A stretch of 5,340 nucleotides of DNA from Flavobacteriales bacterium (GTDB taxonomy: Bacteria > Bacteroidota > Bacteroidia > Flavobacteriales_D > Crocinitomicaceae): assembly GCA_009926905.1 (NCBI GenBank), contig RFNX01000614.1, positions 1 to 5,340 on the forward strand, given 5' to 3'. The notes below the pieces were generated by a model, which saw nothing but the letters and a program-made list of their open reading frames with translations, had not been told where the DNA came from and searched no databases. Below, one piece after another: positions 1 through 5,340 of the stretch. A program made the translations under genes and the position numbers. Positions within the stretch are counted from its first letter, which is position 1. The number at the start of each line of letters is the position of its first letter.

Positions 1-280
1 CTGTTCCACCTTCTACTTCAGATAATTTTACAGTTAACTTGAACGAAAACGGTACTTTTTCGCCTGATTTCAAATACAATTCGTTTTCAGTTGCACCGTC
101 TTCAATCAATGAAATCGTAATTCCACCTTGTACTTTGAACGAGCATTGTTCTGTTGTTGCTTTGAAATCAGAAACTTTGTCTTGTGGTAACAAATCCCAA
201 ATGTTTTCAGCATTTGATAAAAATGAAATGATTGCCTCTTTTGAAGCATTTACGATTACTTTGTTGCTGTTTAATTCCAT
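1..280 (-). CDS. SRPBCC (START-like) family protein, 3' end cut off by window edge
   Basis: The visible 93 codons start at the ATG on 278-280, three bases after the pyrE stop, so the gene is almost certainly co-transcribed with and possibly translationally coupled to pyrE. The protein begins MELNSNKVIVNASKEAIISF and continues with an N-terminal beta strand, a helix (SFLSNAENIWDLLP), then alternating strands such as CSFKVQGGITISLIE and LYLKSGEKVPFSFKLTVKL. This pattern is that of the SRPBCC/START-like helix-grip fold, which binds small hydrophobic ligands in a deep cavity. From memory, flavobacteria often carry an SRPBCC gene of about 130 aa directly after pyrE; the ligand and function are not known to me. 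There is no signal peptide or membrane segment, so it is predicted cytoplasmic. About 30-45 C-terminal residues lie outside the window. Fold assignment is by pattern, not by catalytic motif. Confidence 0.8.
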   Translation of the reverse strand, partial: MELNSNKVIVNASKEAIISFLSNAENIWDLLPQDKVSDFKATTEQCSFKVQGGITISLIEDGATENELYLKSGEKVPFSFKLTVKLSEVEGGT

Positions 281-283
281 AAG

Positions 284-931
284 TTATTTGTTTTGCATCC
301 AAACGGACGGGTTTTCTCTCCAATTTTGAAGTTGTGCTAAATCATTTTCTGTCACATAATTTGAATTCAAAGCTTGTTCGATTAAGAACGTATAATCTGT
401 TAAAGTCACAAAAGGGCAATCAGCATTTTTGAAATTTTCAGAGGCTTGCTTGAAACCATAAGTGAAAATCGCAGCCAATCCTTTGACAATTAAACCTGCT
501 TCTTTCAGCGACTCAACAGCTTTGATACTGCTTCCGCCAGTTGAAATCAAGTCTTCGATAACGATTACTTTTTGTCCCGGTTCGAAAGCGCCTTCGATTA
601 AATTTCCCATTCCGTGTCCTTTGGCAGAACTGCGAATGTAGATAAATGGCAAACCTAATTCTTGTGCGATTAAAACTCCTTGAGGAACACCTCCTGTTGC
701 CACACCAGCGATTACATCAGGTTTTCCGAACATTTCTAAAATACACTCACAAAATGCTTGGCGGATAAACGTTCTCACATTTGGATGCGAAAGCGTAACA
801 CGGTTGTCACAATAAATGGGAGATTTCCATCCTGATGCCCATGTAAATGGATCGTTCGGTTGCAATTTTACGGCTTTCACTTTCAAAAGCAATTCGGCAA
901 CTTTTAAAGCTCTATCTTTGTTTTCAATCAT
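284..931 (-). CDS. pyrE: Orotate phosphoribosyltransferase
   Basis: Transfers the phosphoribosyl group of PRPP to orotate, giving orotidine 5'-monophosphate, the fifth step of de novo UMP synthesis; cytoplasmic homodimer. Using the ATG at 929-931 the protein is 215 aa, a normal length. Visible signatures are the N-terminal substrate region WASGWKSPIYCDNR (31-44), the segment GVATGGVPQG (76-85), the flexible catalytic loop RSSAKGHGMGNLIEG (100-114) with Lys104 and His106, and the PRPP-binding motif VIVIEDLISTGGSS (122-135) with the paired acidic residues Glu126-Asp127. A longer reading from an ATG at 953-955 adds only MKTLYFCA; that is not family-like and would overlap the NUDIX gene by 26 bases, so I prefer 931. 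No Shine-Dalgarno is visible. The stop is followed after CTT by the SRPBCC start. All key residues are present. Confidence 0.96.
   Translation of the reverse strand: MIENKDRALKVAELLLKVKAVKLQPNDPFTWASGWKSPIYCDNRVTLSHPNVRTFIRQAFCECILEMFGKPDVIAGVATGGVPQGVLIAQELGLPFIYIRSSAKGHGMGNLIEGAFEPGQKVIVIEDLISTGGSSIKAVESLKEAGLIVKGLAAIFTYGFKQASENFKNADCPFVTLTDYTFLIEQALNSNYVTENDLAQLQNWRENPSVWMQNK
913..920 (+). promoter_or_regulatory. Putative -7 box of the NUDIX gene promoter, inside pyrE
   Basis: TATCTTTG matches the Bacteroidota -7 consensus TAnnTTTG exactly and ends 9 bases before the NUDIX ATG at 930, so the transcript would have almost no leader. At the -33 position only TTC (893-895, spacer 17) is seen instead of TTG. 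The box lies within pyrE codons 4-7 read on the other strand. The role is inferred from consensus and position only. Confidence 0.5.
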
Positions 932-1493
932 GGCACAAAAGTATAAAGTTTTCATTGAAGAAAGGGTAATTTATTTCACGGAAATTGAAATTGATAATTT
1001 GCCTTTTCAACCCACTTTTCAACCTGAAAATTATCAGGAATTGGTTTCGAAATTGGAATTTCCTGTTTCTCAAGTTGTTTCAGAAAATGCTAAAAAAGCG
1101 CTTTTATCCTTTTTCTTTAATTTTAAGTACATTGAGGCTGCAGGAGGAATTGTTGAAAGTGAAAAAGGAGGTTTGTACATCAAACGGCATGGAAAATGGG
1201 ACATTCCAAAGGGTAAAATGGAAAAAGGTGAAGGTTCAAAAGAAACGGCTATTCGTGAAATCGAAGAAGAATGTGGATTGATTGGTAAACTTGAAGTTCA
1301 ACGTAAATTATTGAATACGTATCACGTATATGAAATGCGCGAAAAATCATTTTTGAAGAAAACGCATTGGTATTTATTGAGTTTTGAAGGAGAATCTACA
1401 GTGAAAGCACAAGAAGAAGAAGGAATTACAGAAGTTGTTTGGAATCAAAACAAGAAATTGGTGAAATGCAAAAGAACACTTTTTCTTCAGTAA
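930..1493 (+). CDS. NUDIX hydrolase, C-terminus probably frameshifted
   Basis: NUDIX enzymes hydrolyse nucleoside diphosphates linked to another moiety, using Mg2+ bound by the Nudix box; the substrate here cannot be told. The start is the ATG at 930 (MAQKYKVFIEERVIYFT), whose N-terminal YKVFI strand resembles Bacteroidota homologues; a reading from 816 would only extend through antisense pyrE. AAGGIV (70-75) precedes a complete Nudix box at 95-117 fitting GX5EX7REUXEEXGU: Gly95, Glu101, Arg109-Glu110, Glu113-Glu114, Gly116. In frame the protein has 187 aa and ends in a basic tail NKKLVKCKRTLFLQ that does not look like the family. From 1454 another frame reads EIGEMQKNTFSSVNDVLVCY up to a stop at 1523-1525, which looks like the expected C-terminal helix. 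One lost A in the AAAA run at 1447-1450 would explain this; the repaired protein would have 198 aa. Its start codon overlaps that of divergent pyrE. Confidence 0.88.
   Translation: MAQKYKVFIEERVIYFTEIEIDNLPFQPTFQPENYQELVSKLEFPVSQVVSENAKKALLSFFFNFKYIEAAGGIVESEKGGLYIKRHGKWDIPKGKMEKGEGSKETAIREIEEECGLIGKLEVQRKLLNTYHVYEMREKSFLKKTHWYLLSFEGESTVKAQEEEGITEVVWNQNKKLVKCKRTLFLQ
936..943 (-). promoter_or_regulatory. Putative -7 box of the pyrE promoter, inside the NUDIX gene
   Basis: The minus strand reads TACTTTTG, a full match to TAnnTTTG, ending 4 bases before the pyrE ATG at 931. Initiation a few bases downstream would give a leaderless or nearly leaderless pyrE mRNA. No good TTG -33 element is visible about 17-23 bases upstream (only CTTT at 961-964), so this is weaker than the opposing box. 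The box lies in NUDIX codons 3-5. Confidence 0.4.
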
Positions 1494-1500
1494 ATGATGT

Positions 1501-1530
1501 TTTGGTATGTTATTTGAATTCTTAATTTTG
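1501..1530 (+). promoter_or_regulatory. Putative promoter of the DUF1573 gene
   Basis: TTTG at 1501-1504, an 18-base spacer, and TAATTTTG at 1523-1530 together match the Bacteroidota -33/-7 pair (TTTG, TAnnTTTG) completely. Initiation near 1535 would leave a leader of about 50 bases before the ATG at 1589. If the NUDIX reading frame is repaired, its stop codon TAA (1523-1525) coincides with the first bases of the -7 box. This is the best-formed promoter in the window; the role is inferred from consensus. Confidence 0.55.
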
Positions 1531-1588
1531 TGTTAAAGTTTACGACACTTTTAATTTAAGTTATACTATTGTTTAAAATTTGAAAACC

Positions 1589-2011
1589 ATGAAACATTTA
1601 TTTTTAGCATTTACCTTGATTTGTTCAAGTTTAGCATTTTCTCAAAAAACAGAAACGAAACCAGCGCCTGCAAAACAAGCATTGAAATTTACCACATTGG
1701 AAATCGTTCGTGACTCAGTTCAATATGACAACAAAGATTTGTTCATTTTTGAATTCAAAAACACATCTAAAAAACCGGTTACAATTTCAAACGTACAAAC
1801 GAGCTGTGGTTGTACTGCTGCTGAGAAACCAACAGAACCAGTTGCTGCAGGAAAGAAAAGTAAAATCAGTGTTTCTTACGATACAAAAAGAGTAGGTCCA
1901 TTTACGAAAACAATTACTGTTACTTCAGATGGTGGCGATCCAGTTGTTTTAACAATTAAAGGAACAGTTCTTCCTCAAAAAGAAGTTCCAATGGAAGCTC
2001 CGAAAAACTAA
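1589..2011 (+). CDS. Exported DUF1573 domain protein
   Basis: A 140-aa protein with an N-terminal signal peptide (MKHLFLAFTLICSSLAFS, probable signal peptidase I cleavage before Gln19), so it is exported to the periplasm or beyond. After a Lys/Pro/Ala-rich linker (20-31) comes a DUF1573 domain, an Ig/MSP-like beta sandwich: DLFIFEFKNTSKKPVTISNV (50-69), the hallmark TSCGCT (71-76) with Cys73 and Cys75, then basic strands up to VVLTIKGTV (119-127). The family is common in Bacteroidota and its molecular role is unknown. The ATG at 1589 is chosen; an in-frame TTG at 1580 would only add MKT ahead of the signal peptide. Cys12 is not in a good lipobox (Ile before it), so a lipoprotein is unlikely. 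The gene has its own promoter and a terminator behind it and appears monocistronic. Confidence 0.9.
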   Translation: MKHLFLAFTLICSSLAFSQKTETKPAPAKQALKFTTLEIVRDSVQYDNKDLFIFEFKNTSKKPVTISNVQTSCGCTAAEKPTEPVAAGKKSKISVSYDTKRVGPFTKTITVTSDGGDPVVLTIKGTVLPQKEVPMEAPKN

Positions 2012-2032
2012 TTCGAAATTATTTATTCAAGG

Positions 2033-2063
2033 AAAGGTGCTCTGCAAAGGGTGCCTTTTTTTT
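2033..2063 (+). terminator. Rho-independent terminator after the DUF1573 gene
   Basis: AAAGGTGCTC (2033-2042) pairs with GGGTGCCTTT (2049-2058) around the six-base loop TGCAAA. This gives 10 pairs, of which three are G-T wobbles. The stem runs into eight consecutive T (2056-2063). It lies 21 bases after the DUF1573 stop and faces the right way. Confidence 0.85.
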
Positions 2064-2068
2064 GTTTT

Positions 2069-2131
2069 GGGATGTTAGGATTTTAGGACTTTAAGACAAT
2101 AGGACATTAAGATTTTTGACTTTAGGATTTT
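2069..2131. repeat. Degenerate 16-base tandem repeat, about 4 copies
   Basis: Four units line up: GGGATGTTAGGATTTT (2069), AGGACTTTAAGACAAT (2085), AGGACATTAAGATTTT (2101) and TTGACTTTAGGATTTT (2116, one base out of step). Unit 3 matches unit 1 and unit 4 at 12 of 16 positions each. It sits directly behind the terminator and codes for nothing recognisable. It looks like a decayed intergenic repeat; function unknown. Confidence 0.65.
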
Positions 2132-2149
2132 ATGAGAAATGAGGGAATG

Positions 2150-2206
2150 ACAGTTGACTTCGAGAGCCTCAGTCAACTGTTGACTGAGGCTCTCGAAGTC
2201 AACTGT
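2150..2206. repeat. Perfect 28-base inverted repeat (REP-pair-like)
   Basis: The arm at 2150-2177 is the exact reverse complement of 2179-2206, with a single unpaired T at 2178. The left half contains a smaller inverted repeat: ACAGTTGACT (2150-2159) and AGTCAACTGT (2171-2180) around an 11-base core. GTTGACT or its complement occurs four times (2153, 2171, 2179, 2197). The structure can form one long hairpin or a cloverleaf of smaller ones. The core CTTCGAGAGCCTCAG resembles, from memory, the CTTCGACAGGCTCAG-type REP elements found in many bacteria, so this may be two REP units in inverted orientation. It could also stop read-through towards valS (TTTTAATTTT follows from 2206), or be a relic of a small non-autonomous mobile element. 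No transposase or RAYT gene is in the window. Confidence 0.9.
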
Positions 2207-2250
2207 TTTAATTTTCACTTGAAACTTTTCACCTCTAATTTCCACTTAAT

Positions 2251-2278
2251 TTTTCAGTTTTCAGTTTTCAGTTTTCAA
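2251..2278. repeat. Heptamer tandem repeat TTTTCAG, 4 copies
   Basis: Three perfect TTTTCAG units (2251, 2258, 2265) are followed by TTTTCAA (2272-2278). Looser CTTTTCAC/TTTCCAC-like segments stand upstream. The last unit ends 18 bases before the valS -7 box, so it occupies the place where the -33 element would be. Copy number could vary by slippage. Confidence 0.85.
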
Positions 2279-2296
2279 CTCCTAACTCTTAATCCT

Positions 2297-2304
2297 TATC
2301 TTTG
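2297..2304 (+). promoter_or_regulatory. Putative -7 box of the valS promoter
   Basis: TATCTTTG matches TAnnTTTG exactly, 20 bases before the valS ATG, giving an inferred leader of about 15 bases. No TTTG/TTG is found at the -33 position, which falls in the TTTTCAA end of the heptamer repeat. The leader is too short for a T-box or peptide attenuator. Confidence 0.6.
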
Positions 2305-2324
2305 CCACCTTAAAATTATTTTAT

Positions 2325-4952
2325 ATGGAAATCCCAAAGACGTACGAGCCTGGAGCAGCGGAAGAAAAATGGTATAAATACTGGATGGAAAAGAACTATT
2401 TTCATTCAACACCTGACAGCAGAGAAGCTTATACAATCGTCATTCCTCCACCAAATGTGACAGGAGTCTTACACATGGGACACATGTTAAATAATACGAT
2501 TCAAGACGTTTTGGTTCGTCGTGCGAGAATGTTGGGTAAAAACGCGTGTTGGGTTCCTGGAACAGACCACGCATCTATTGCCACAGAGGCAAAAGTTGTT
2601 CAGAAATTGAAAGCGGAAGGCATCAAAAAAACAGATTTGACGCGCGATGAATTTTTGAAACACGCTTTCGAATGGAAAGACAAACACGGAGGAATCATCT
2701 TAGAACAATTGAAAAAATTAGGTGCTTCATGTGATTGGGAACGCACGCATTTCACGATGGATGCTGAATATTCCGAATCTGTTTTAGATGTGTTTGTGGA
2801 CTTATTCAAAAAAGGAAAAATCTACCGCGGTGTTCGAATGGTAAACTGGGATCCAGAAGCATTGACTGCCGTTTCTGACGAAGAAGTTCTATACAAAGAA
2901 GTTAATTCTCGCTTGTTTTATGTGCGTTATAAAGTTGCCGGTTCGGATGACGAATGGTTGACAATTGCAACAACGCGTCCTGAAACAATTTTGGGCGATA
3001 CTGCAATCTGTGTGAATCCAAACGATGCACGCTACAAACATTTACACGGTAAAAAAGCATTAGTTCCGCTTATCAATCGTGAGATTCAAATCATTGCAGA
3101 TGAATACGTTGATATGGAATTTGGAACAGGTTGTTTGAAAGTTACACCAGCTCACGATATCAACGATTATGAACTGGGAATTAAATTCAATTTGGAAACA
3201 ATCGACGTTTTCAACGAGAATGGAACTTTGAATAAAAACGGCTTGCATTACGAAGGAAAAGATCGTTTTGAAGTTCGTAAATTGATTGAAAAAGAATTAG
3301 ACGAAAAAGGTTATTTGGTGAAAACCGAGGACCACATCAATAAAGTTGGTTTTTCTGAAAGAACGAATGCGGTAATTGAACCAAAATTATCATTGCAATG
3401 GTTTGTGTCGATGAAAGAATTGGCGCAACCGGCTTTGGATAATGTTATGAATGGAAATATTCAATTTCATCCGGATAAGTTCAAAAATACCTATCGTCAC
3501 TGGATGGAAAACGTAAAAGATTGGTGTATTTCACGTCAATTGTGGTGGGGACATCGCATTCCAGCTTGGTATTTCGGAAACGGAACAAACGATTACGTGG
3601 TTGCAAAAACAGCTGAAGAAGCATTGATTTTAGCAACTGAACGTGCAGGAAAAACAATTGAATTGGCTGATTTGCGTCAAGATGAAGACGTTCTGGATAC
3701 GTGGTTCTCGAGTTGGTTGTGGCCGATTTCTGTTTTCAACGGATTGACACGACCTGGAAACGAAGAAATAAAGTACTATTATCCTACAAATGATTTAGTG
3801 ACAGCACCTGAAATTATGTTTTTCTGGGTGGCAAGAATGGTCATTGCTGGTTACGAATATTTGGGTGATTTACCCTTCAAAAATGTATATTACACTGGAA
3901 TTGTTCGCGATAAATTAGGACGTAAAATGTCGAAATCGTTGGGGAATTCTCCAGATCCGATTGAATTGATAGAAAAATACGGTGCAGATGGCGTTCGTGT
4001 TGGAATTTTGATTTCTTCTCCAGCTGGAAATGACTTACCTTTTGACAGTTCTCAATGCGAGCAAGGACGTAACTTCACGAATAAAATTTGGAATGCTTTC
4101 CGTTTGGTTTCCTCTTGGGAAGTACGCGATATTGAGCAACCAAAATCATCTGTTGTGGCGATTGAATGGTTTGAAAACCGTTTCCAAAAAGTAGTGGTTG
4201 AAATCAATGACTTGTTTGATAAATTCAGAATTTCTGAAGCTTTGATGGCGATTTACAAATTGGTTTGGGACGATTTCTGTTCGTGGTATTTAGAAATGGT
4301 TAAGCCAGGTTACGAGCAACCAATTGACGCAAAAACATTGGAAGCAACGAAATCTTTCTTTGAGAATTTATTGAAAGTGTTGCATCCGTTTACGCCATTT
4401 GTTGCAGAAGAATTGTGGCATGCGTTGCGCGAAAGAGCTGAAGGTGATGACATCATCATTGCTGCTTGGCCAAGCGTAACATCGTTTGATGCACAAAATT
4501 TAAAACAATTTGATTTAGCTTCAGAAGTGATTACAAACATCCGTAACATTCGTAAAAGCAACAACATTGCAACGAAAGTGAAATTGGAATTATTCATTCG
4601 AAAAACCCAAATGCTTGAAACAGGTTTTGATTCGATCATTGTGAAAATGGGTAATCTATCCGTTTTGGAGTACGTTCAAGACAAAGTTGCCAATGCGAAT
4701 TCGTTCATCGTTGCTGGAAATGAGTACTTCATTCCGTTTGGCGATACGATTGATGTGGAAGCTGAAAAAGCGAAAATCTCAGAAGAATTGACTTACACAA
4801 AAGGATTTTTGAAAAGTGTACAATCGAAATTAAGCAACGAACGTTTTGTAGCTGGTGCTCCAGAAGCAGTTATCACAAACGAACGCAAAAAAGAATCAGA
4901 TGCTTTGGCTAAGATTGCTTTGTTGGAGGAGAAAATGGCTTCTTTAAATTAA
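2325..4952 (+). CDS. valS: Valyl-tRNA synthetase
   Basis: Class I aminoacyl-tRNA synthetase; charges tRNA-Val with valine using ATP in the cytoplasm, and edits mischarged threonine. The 875-aa length is typical. The Rossmann catalytic domain carries HMGH (50-53, the HIGH motif, in PPPNVTGVLHMGH) and KMSKS (534-538), with the conserved WCISRQLWWGHRIPAW (400-415) and DEDVLDTWFSSW (453-464). The inserted CP1 editing domain (about 190-340) shows TTRPET (216-221) and GTGCLKVTPAHDINDYE (267-283), including His277-Asp278 and Asp281. An anticodon-binding helical domain follows (about 600-740). The C-terminal tRNA-binding coiled coil (810-875) has the signature KLSNERFVAGAPEAVI. The ATG at 2325 starts the family N-terminus (MEIPKTYEPGAAEEKWYKYW). 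The gene stands alone between a promoter at 2297 and a terminator at 4979, and no essential motif is missing. Confidence 0.98.
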   Translation: MEIPKTYEPGAAEEKWYKYWMEKNYFHSTPDSREAYTIVIPPPNVTGVLHMGHMLNNTIQDVLVRRARMLGKNACWVPGTDHASIATEAKVVQKLKAEGIKKTDLTRDEFLKHAFEWKDKHGGIILEQLKKLGASCDWERTHFTMDAEYSESVLDVFVDLFKKGKIYRGVRMVNWDPEALTAVSDEEVLYKEVNSRLFYVRYKVAGSDDEWLTIATTRPETILGDTAICVNPNDARYKHLHGKKALVPLINREIQIIADEYVDMEFGTGCLKVTPAHDINDYELGIKFNLETIDVFNENGTLNKNGLHYEGKDRFEVRKLIEKELDEKGYLVKTEDHINKVGFSERTNAVIEPKLSLQWFVSMKELAQPALDNVMNGNIQFHPDKFKNTYRHWMENVKDWCISRQLWWGHRIPAWYFGNGTNDYVVAKTAEEALILATERAGKTIELADLRQDEDVLDTWFSSWLWPISVFNGLTRPGNEEIKYYYPTNDLVTAPEIMFFWVARMVIAGYEYLGDLPFKNVYYTGIVRDKLGRKMSKSLGNSPDPIELIEKYGADGVRVGILISSPAGNDLPFDSSQCEQGRNFTNKIWNAFRLVSSWEVRDIEQPKSSVVAIEWFENRFQKVVVEINDLFDKFRISEALMAIYKLVWDDFCSWYLEMVKPGYEQPIDAKTLEATKSFFENLLKVLHPFTPFVAEELWHALRERAEGDDIIIAAWPSVTSFDAQNLKQFDLASEVITNIRNIRKSNNIATKVKLELFIRKTQMLETGFDSIIVKMGNLSVLEYVQDKVANANSFIVAGNEYFIPFGDTIDVEAEKAKISEELTYTKGFLKSVQSKLSNERFVAGAPEAVITNERKKESDALAKIALLEEKMASLN

Positions 4953-4978
4953 GAATTTAAAATTGAGAATGTAGAATT

Positions 4979-5005
4979 AAACCAGTTGTAAAAGGCGGGT
5001 TTTTT
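4979..5005 (+). terminator. Probable rho-independent terminator after valS
   Basis: AAACCAGTT (4979-4987) can pair with GGCGGGTTT (4994-5002) around a GTAAAA loop, with one A-G mismatch and two G-T wobbles. The stem leads into six T (5000-5005). The stem is weak, but its place 26 bases after the valS stop and its T run support the call. Confidence 0.65.
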
Positions 5006-5093
5006 GTATTAATGAAGTAATTTGACTTAAAATAATTTTTTTAACAAGAAATTTCAATTTGAATCGTTGTAAATAAAAACATAAACTTAGGAT

Positions 5094-5340
5094 ATGAAAT
5101 TTCATAATCGTTTAATAGCTTTCACATTCATTTTTTGGAGTAGTTTTTTCTCTTTCGGACAATTGGAGAATGGGTCAATTGCGTCTGATTTTACATTAAC
5201 AGATATCAATGGAAATCAGCATTCGCTTTATGATTATTTAGACCAAGGTAAAACGGTTTACATCGATTTTTTTGCTTGTCATTGCCCAACTTGTTGGAAT
5301 TATCATTCGTCTCATTCGCTTTCAGATTTGCATTCTCAAT
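5094..5340 (+). CDS. Exported thioredoxin-like (redoxin/TlpA-type) protein, 3' end cut off
   Basis: The first 82 codons are visible, starting at the ATG on 5094. Residues 1-22 form a signal peptide (MKFHNRLIAFTFIFWSSFFS, cleavage likely near FG-Q23), so the protein is exported. The mature part opens with the redoxin/AhpC-TSA pattern GSIASDFTLTDINGNQHSLYDYL (27-49), then strand KTVYIDFFA (53-61) and the active-site region CHCPTCWNYH (62-71). The CxxC pair is Cys64-Cys67 (CPTC), with an extra Cys62 two residues before. Such proteins typically reduce or exchange disulfides outside the cytoplasm. From memory, many Flavobacteriales homologues with a WNYH motif end in a T9SS sorting tail, but that end is outside the window. 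I see no clean TAnnTTTG box upstream; TTTG occurs at 5021 and 5058 only. Exact subfamily is uncertain. Confidence 0.85.
   Translation, partial: MKFHNRLIAFTFIFWSSFFSFGQLENGSIASDFTLTDINGNQHSLYDYLDQGKTVYIDFFACHCPTCWNYHSSHSLSDLHSQ

Noticed and set aside
816..929. NUDIX reading extended 38 codons upstream
   Set aside because: This part is antisense to conserved pyrE coding sequence and has no NUDIX-like content; the YKVFI start at 930 fits the family.
932..955. Longer pyrE start giving an N-terminal MKTLYFCA extension
   Set aside because: The extension is not family-like and overlaps the NUDIX gene by 26 bases; the ATG at 931 gives the normal PyrE N-terminus and length.
1446..1460. Programmed -1 ribosomal frameshift in the NUDIX gene
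   Set aside because: No X XXY YYZ slippery heptamer is present in the correct phase (CAA AAC AAG) and no clear downstream stem was seen; a simple indel is more likely.
1589..1630. DUF1573 protein as a lipoprotein via Cys12
   Set aside because: The residue before the Cys is Ile rather than Gly/Ala/Ser, and a better signal peptidase I site (AFS before Gln19) follows.
2150..2278. CRISPR-like array
   Set aside because: The repeats are an inverted pair and a 7-base tandem; there are no regularly spaced direct repeats with unique spacers, and no cas gene.
2305..2324. T-box or other attenuator controlling valS
   Set aside because: The inferred leader is only about 15 bases, and no specifier loop or antiterminator sequence is seen between the repeats and the ATG.
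2132..2377. Open reading frame of 81 codons across the valS upstream region
   Set aside because: It is made of the palindrome, the heptamer repeat and out-of-frame valS sequence; it has no recognisable protein character.
1..5340. A new multi-gene defence, mobile or biosynthetic system
   Set aside because: All genes fall into known families and most are housekeeping genes with separate promoters; nothing in the window supports a joint novel function.

Overview
The window is an ordinary, AT-rich chromosomal stretch of a Bacteroidota bacterium, most likely Flavobacteriales. Three things suggest this. There are several TAnnTTTG promoter boxes of the Bacteroidota type and no clear Shine-Dalgarno sites. 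The gene set includes a DUF1573 protein, a lipid-START-like (SRPBCC) gene directly behind pyrE, and a divergent NUDIX gene. The protein sequences also look like that group. A finer placement (Fluviicola/Crocinitomicaceae-like) is only an impression.

Layout, left to right. Positions 1-931 are a minus-strand pair: pyrE (orotate phosphoribosyltransferase, UMP synthesis), followed after 3 bases by an SRPBCC-domain gene that runs off the left edge. Head-to-head with pyrE, and sharing its start-codon bases, a NUDIX hydrolase gene runs right from 930. Its last 17 codons look frameshifted, and the family-like C-terminus is readable in another frame up to 1525. A secreted DUF1573 protein follows at 1589-2011 with its own promoter and a downstream hairpin terminator.

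Positions 2012-2324 (313 bases) hold no gene. They contain a terminator, about four degenerate copies of a 16-base repeat, a perfect 28-base-arm inverted repeat (REP-pair-like), a TTTTCAG heptamer repeat, and the valS promoter. Complete valS (valyl-tRNA synthetase, 875 aa) spans 2325-4952 and ends in a weak hairpin terminator. After a gap of about 140 bases, the 5' end of an exported thioredoxin-like gene runs off the right edge.

The genes are housekeeping (pyrimidine synthesis, tRNA charging, nucleotide-type hydrolysis) and envelope proteins, and they do not form one pathway. I see no mobile-element gene, CRISPR array, defence system or RNA gene. The points most worth a second look are the interlocked face-to-face promoters at pyrE/NUDIX, the NUDIX frameshift, and the palindrome upstream of valS. 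I found no convincing new multi-gene system.
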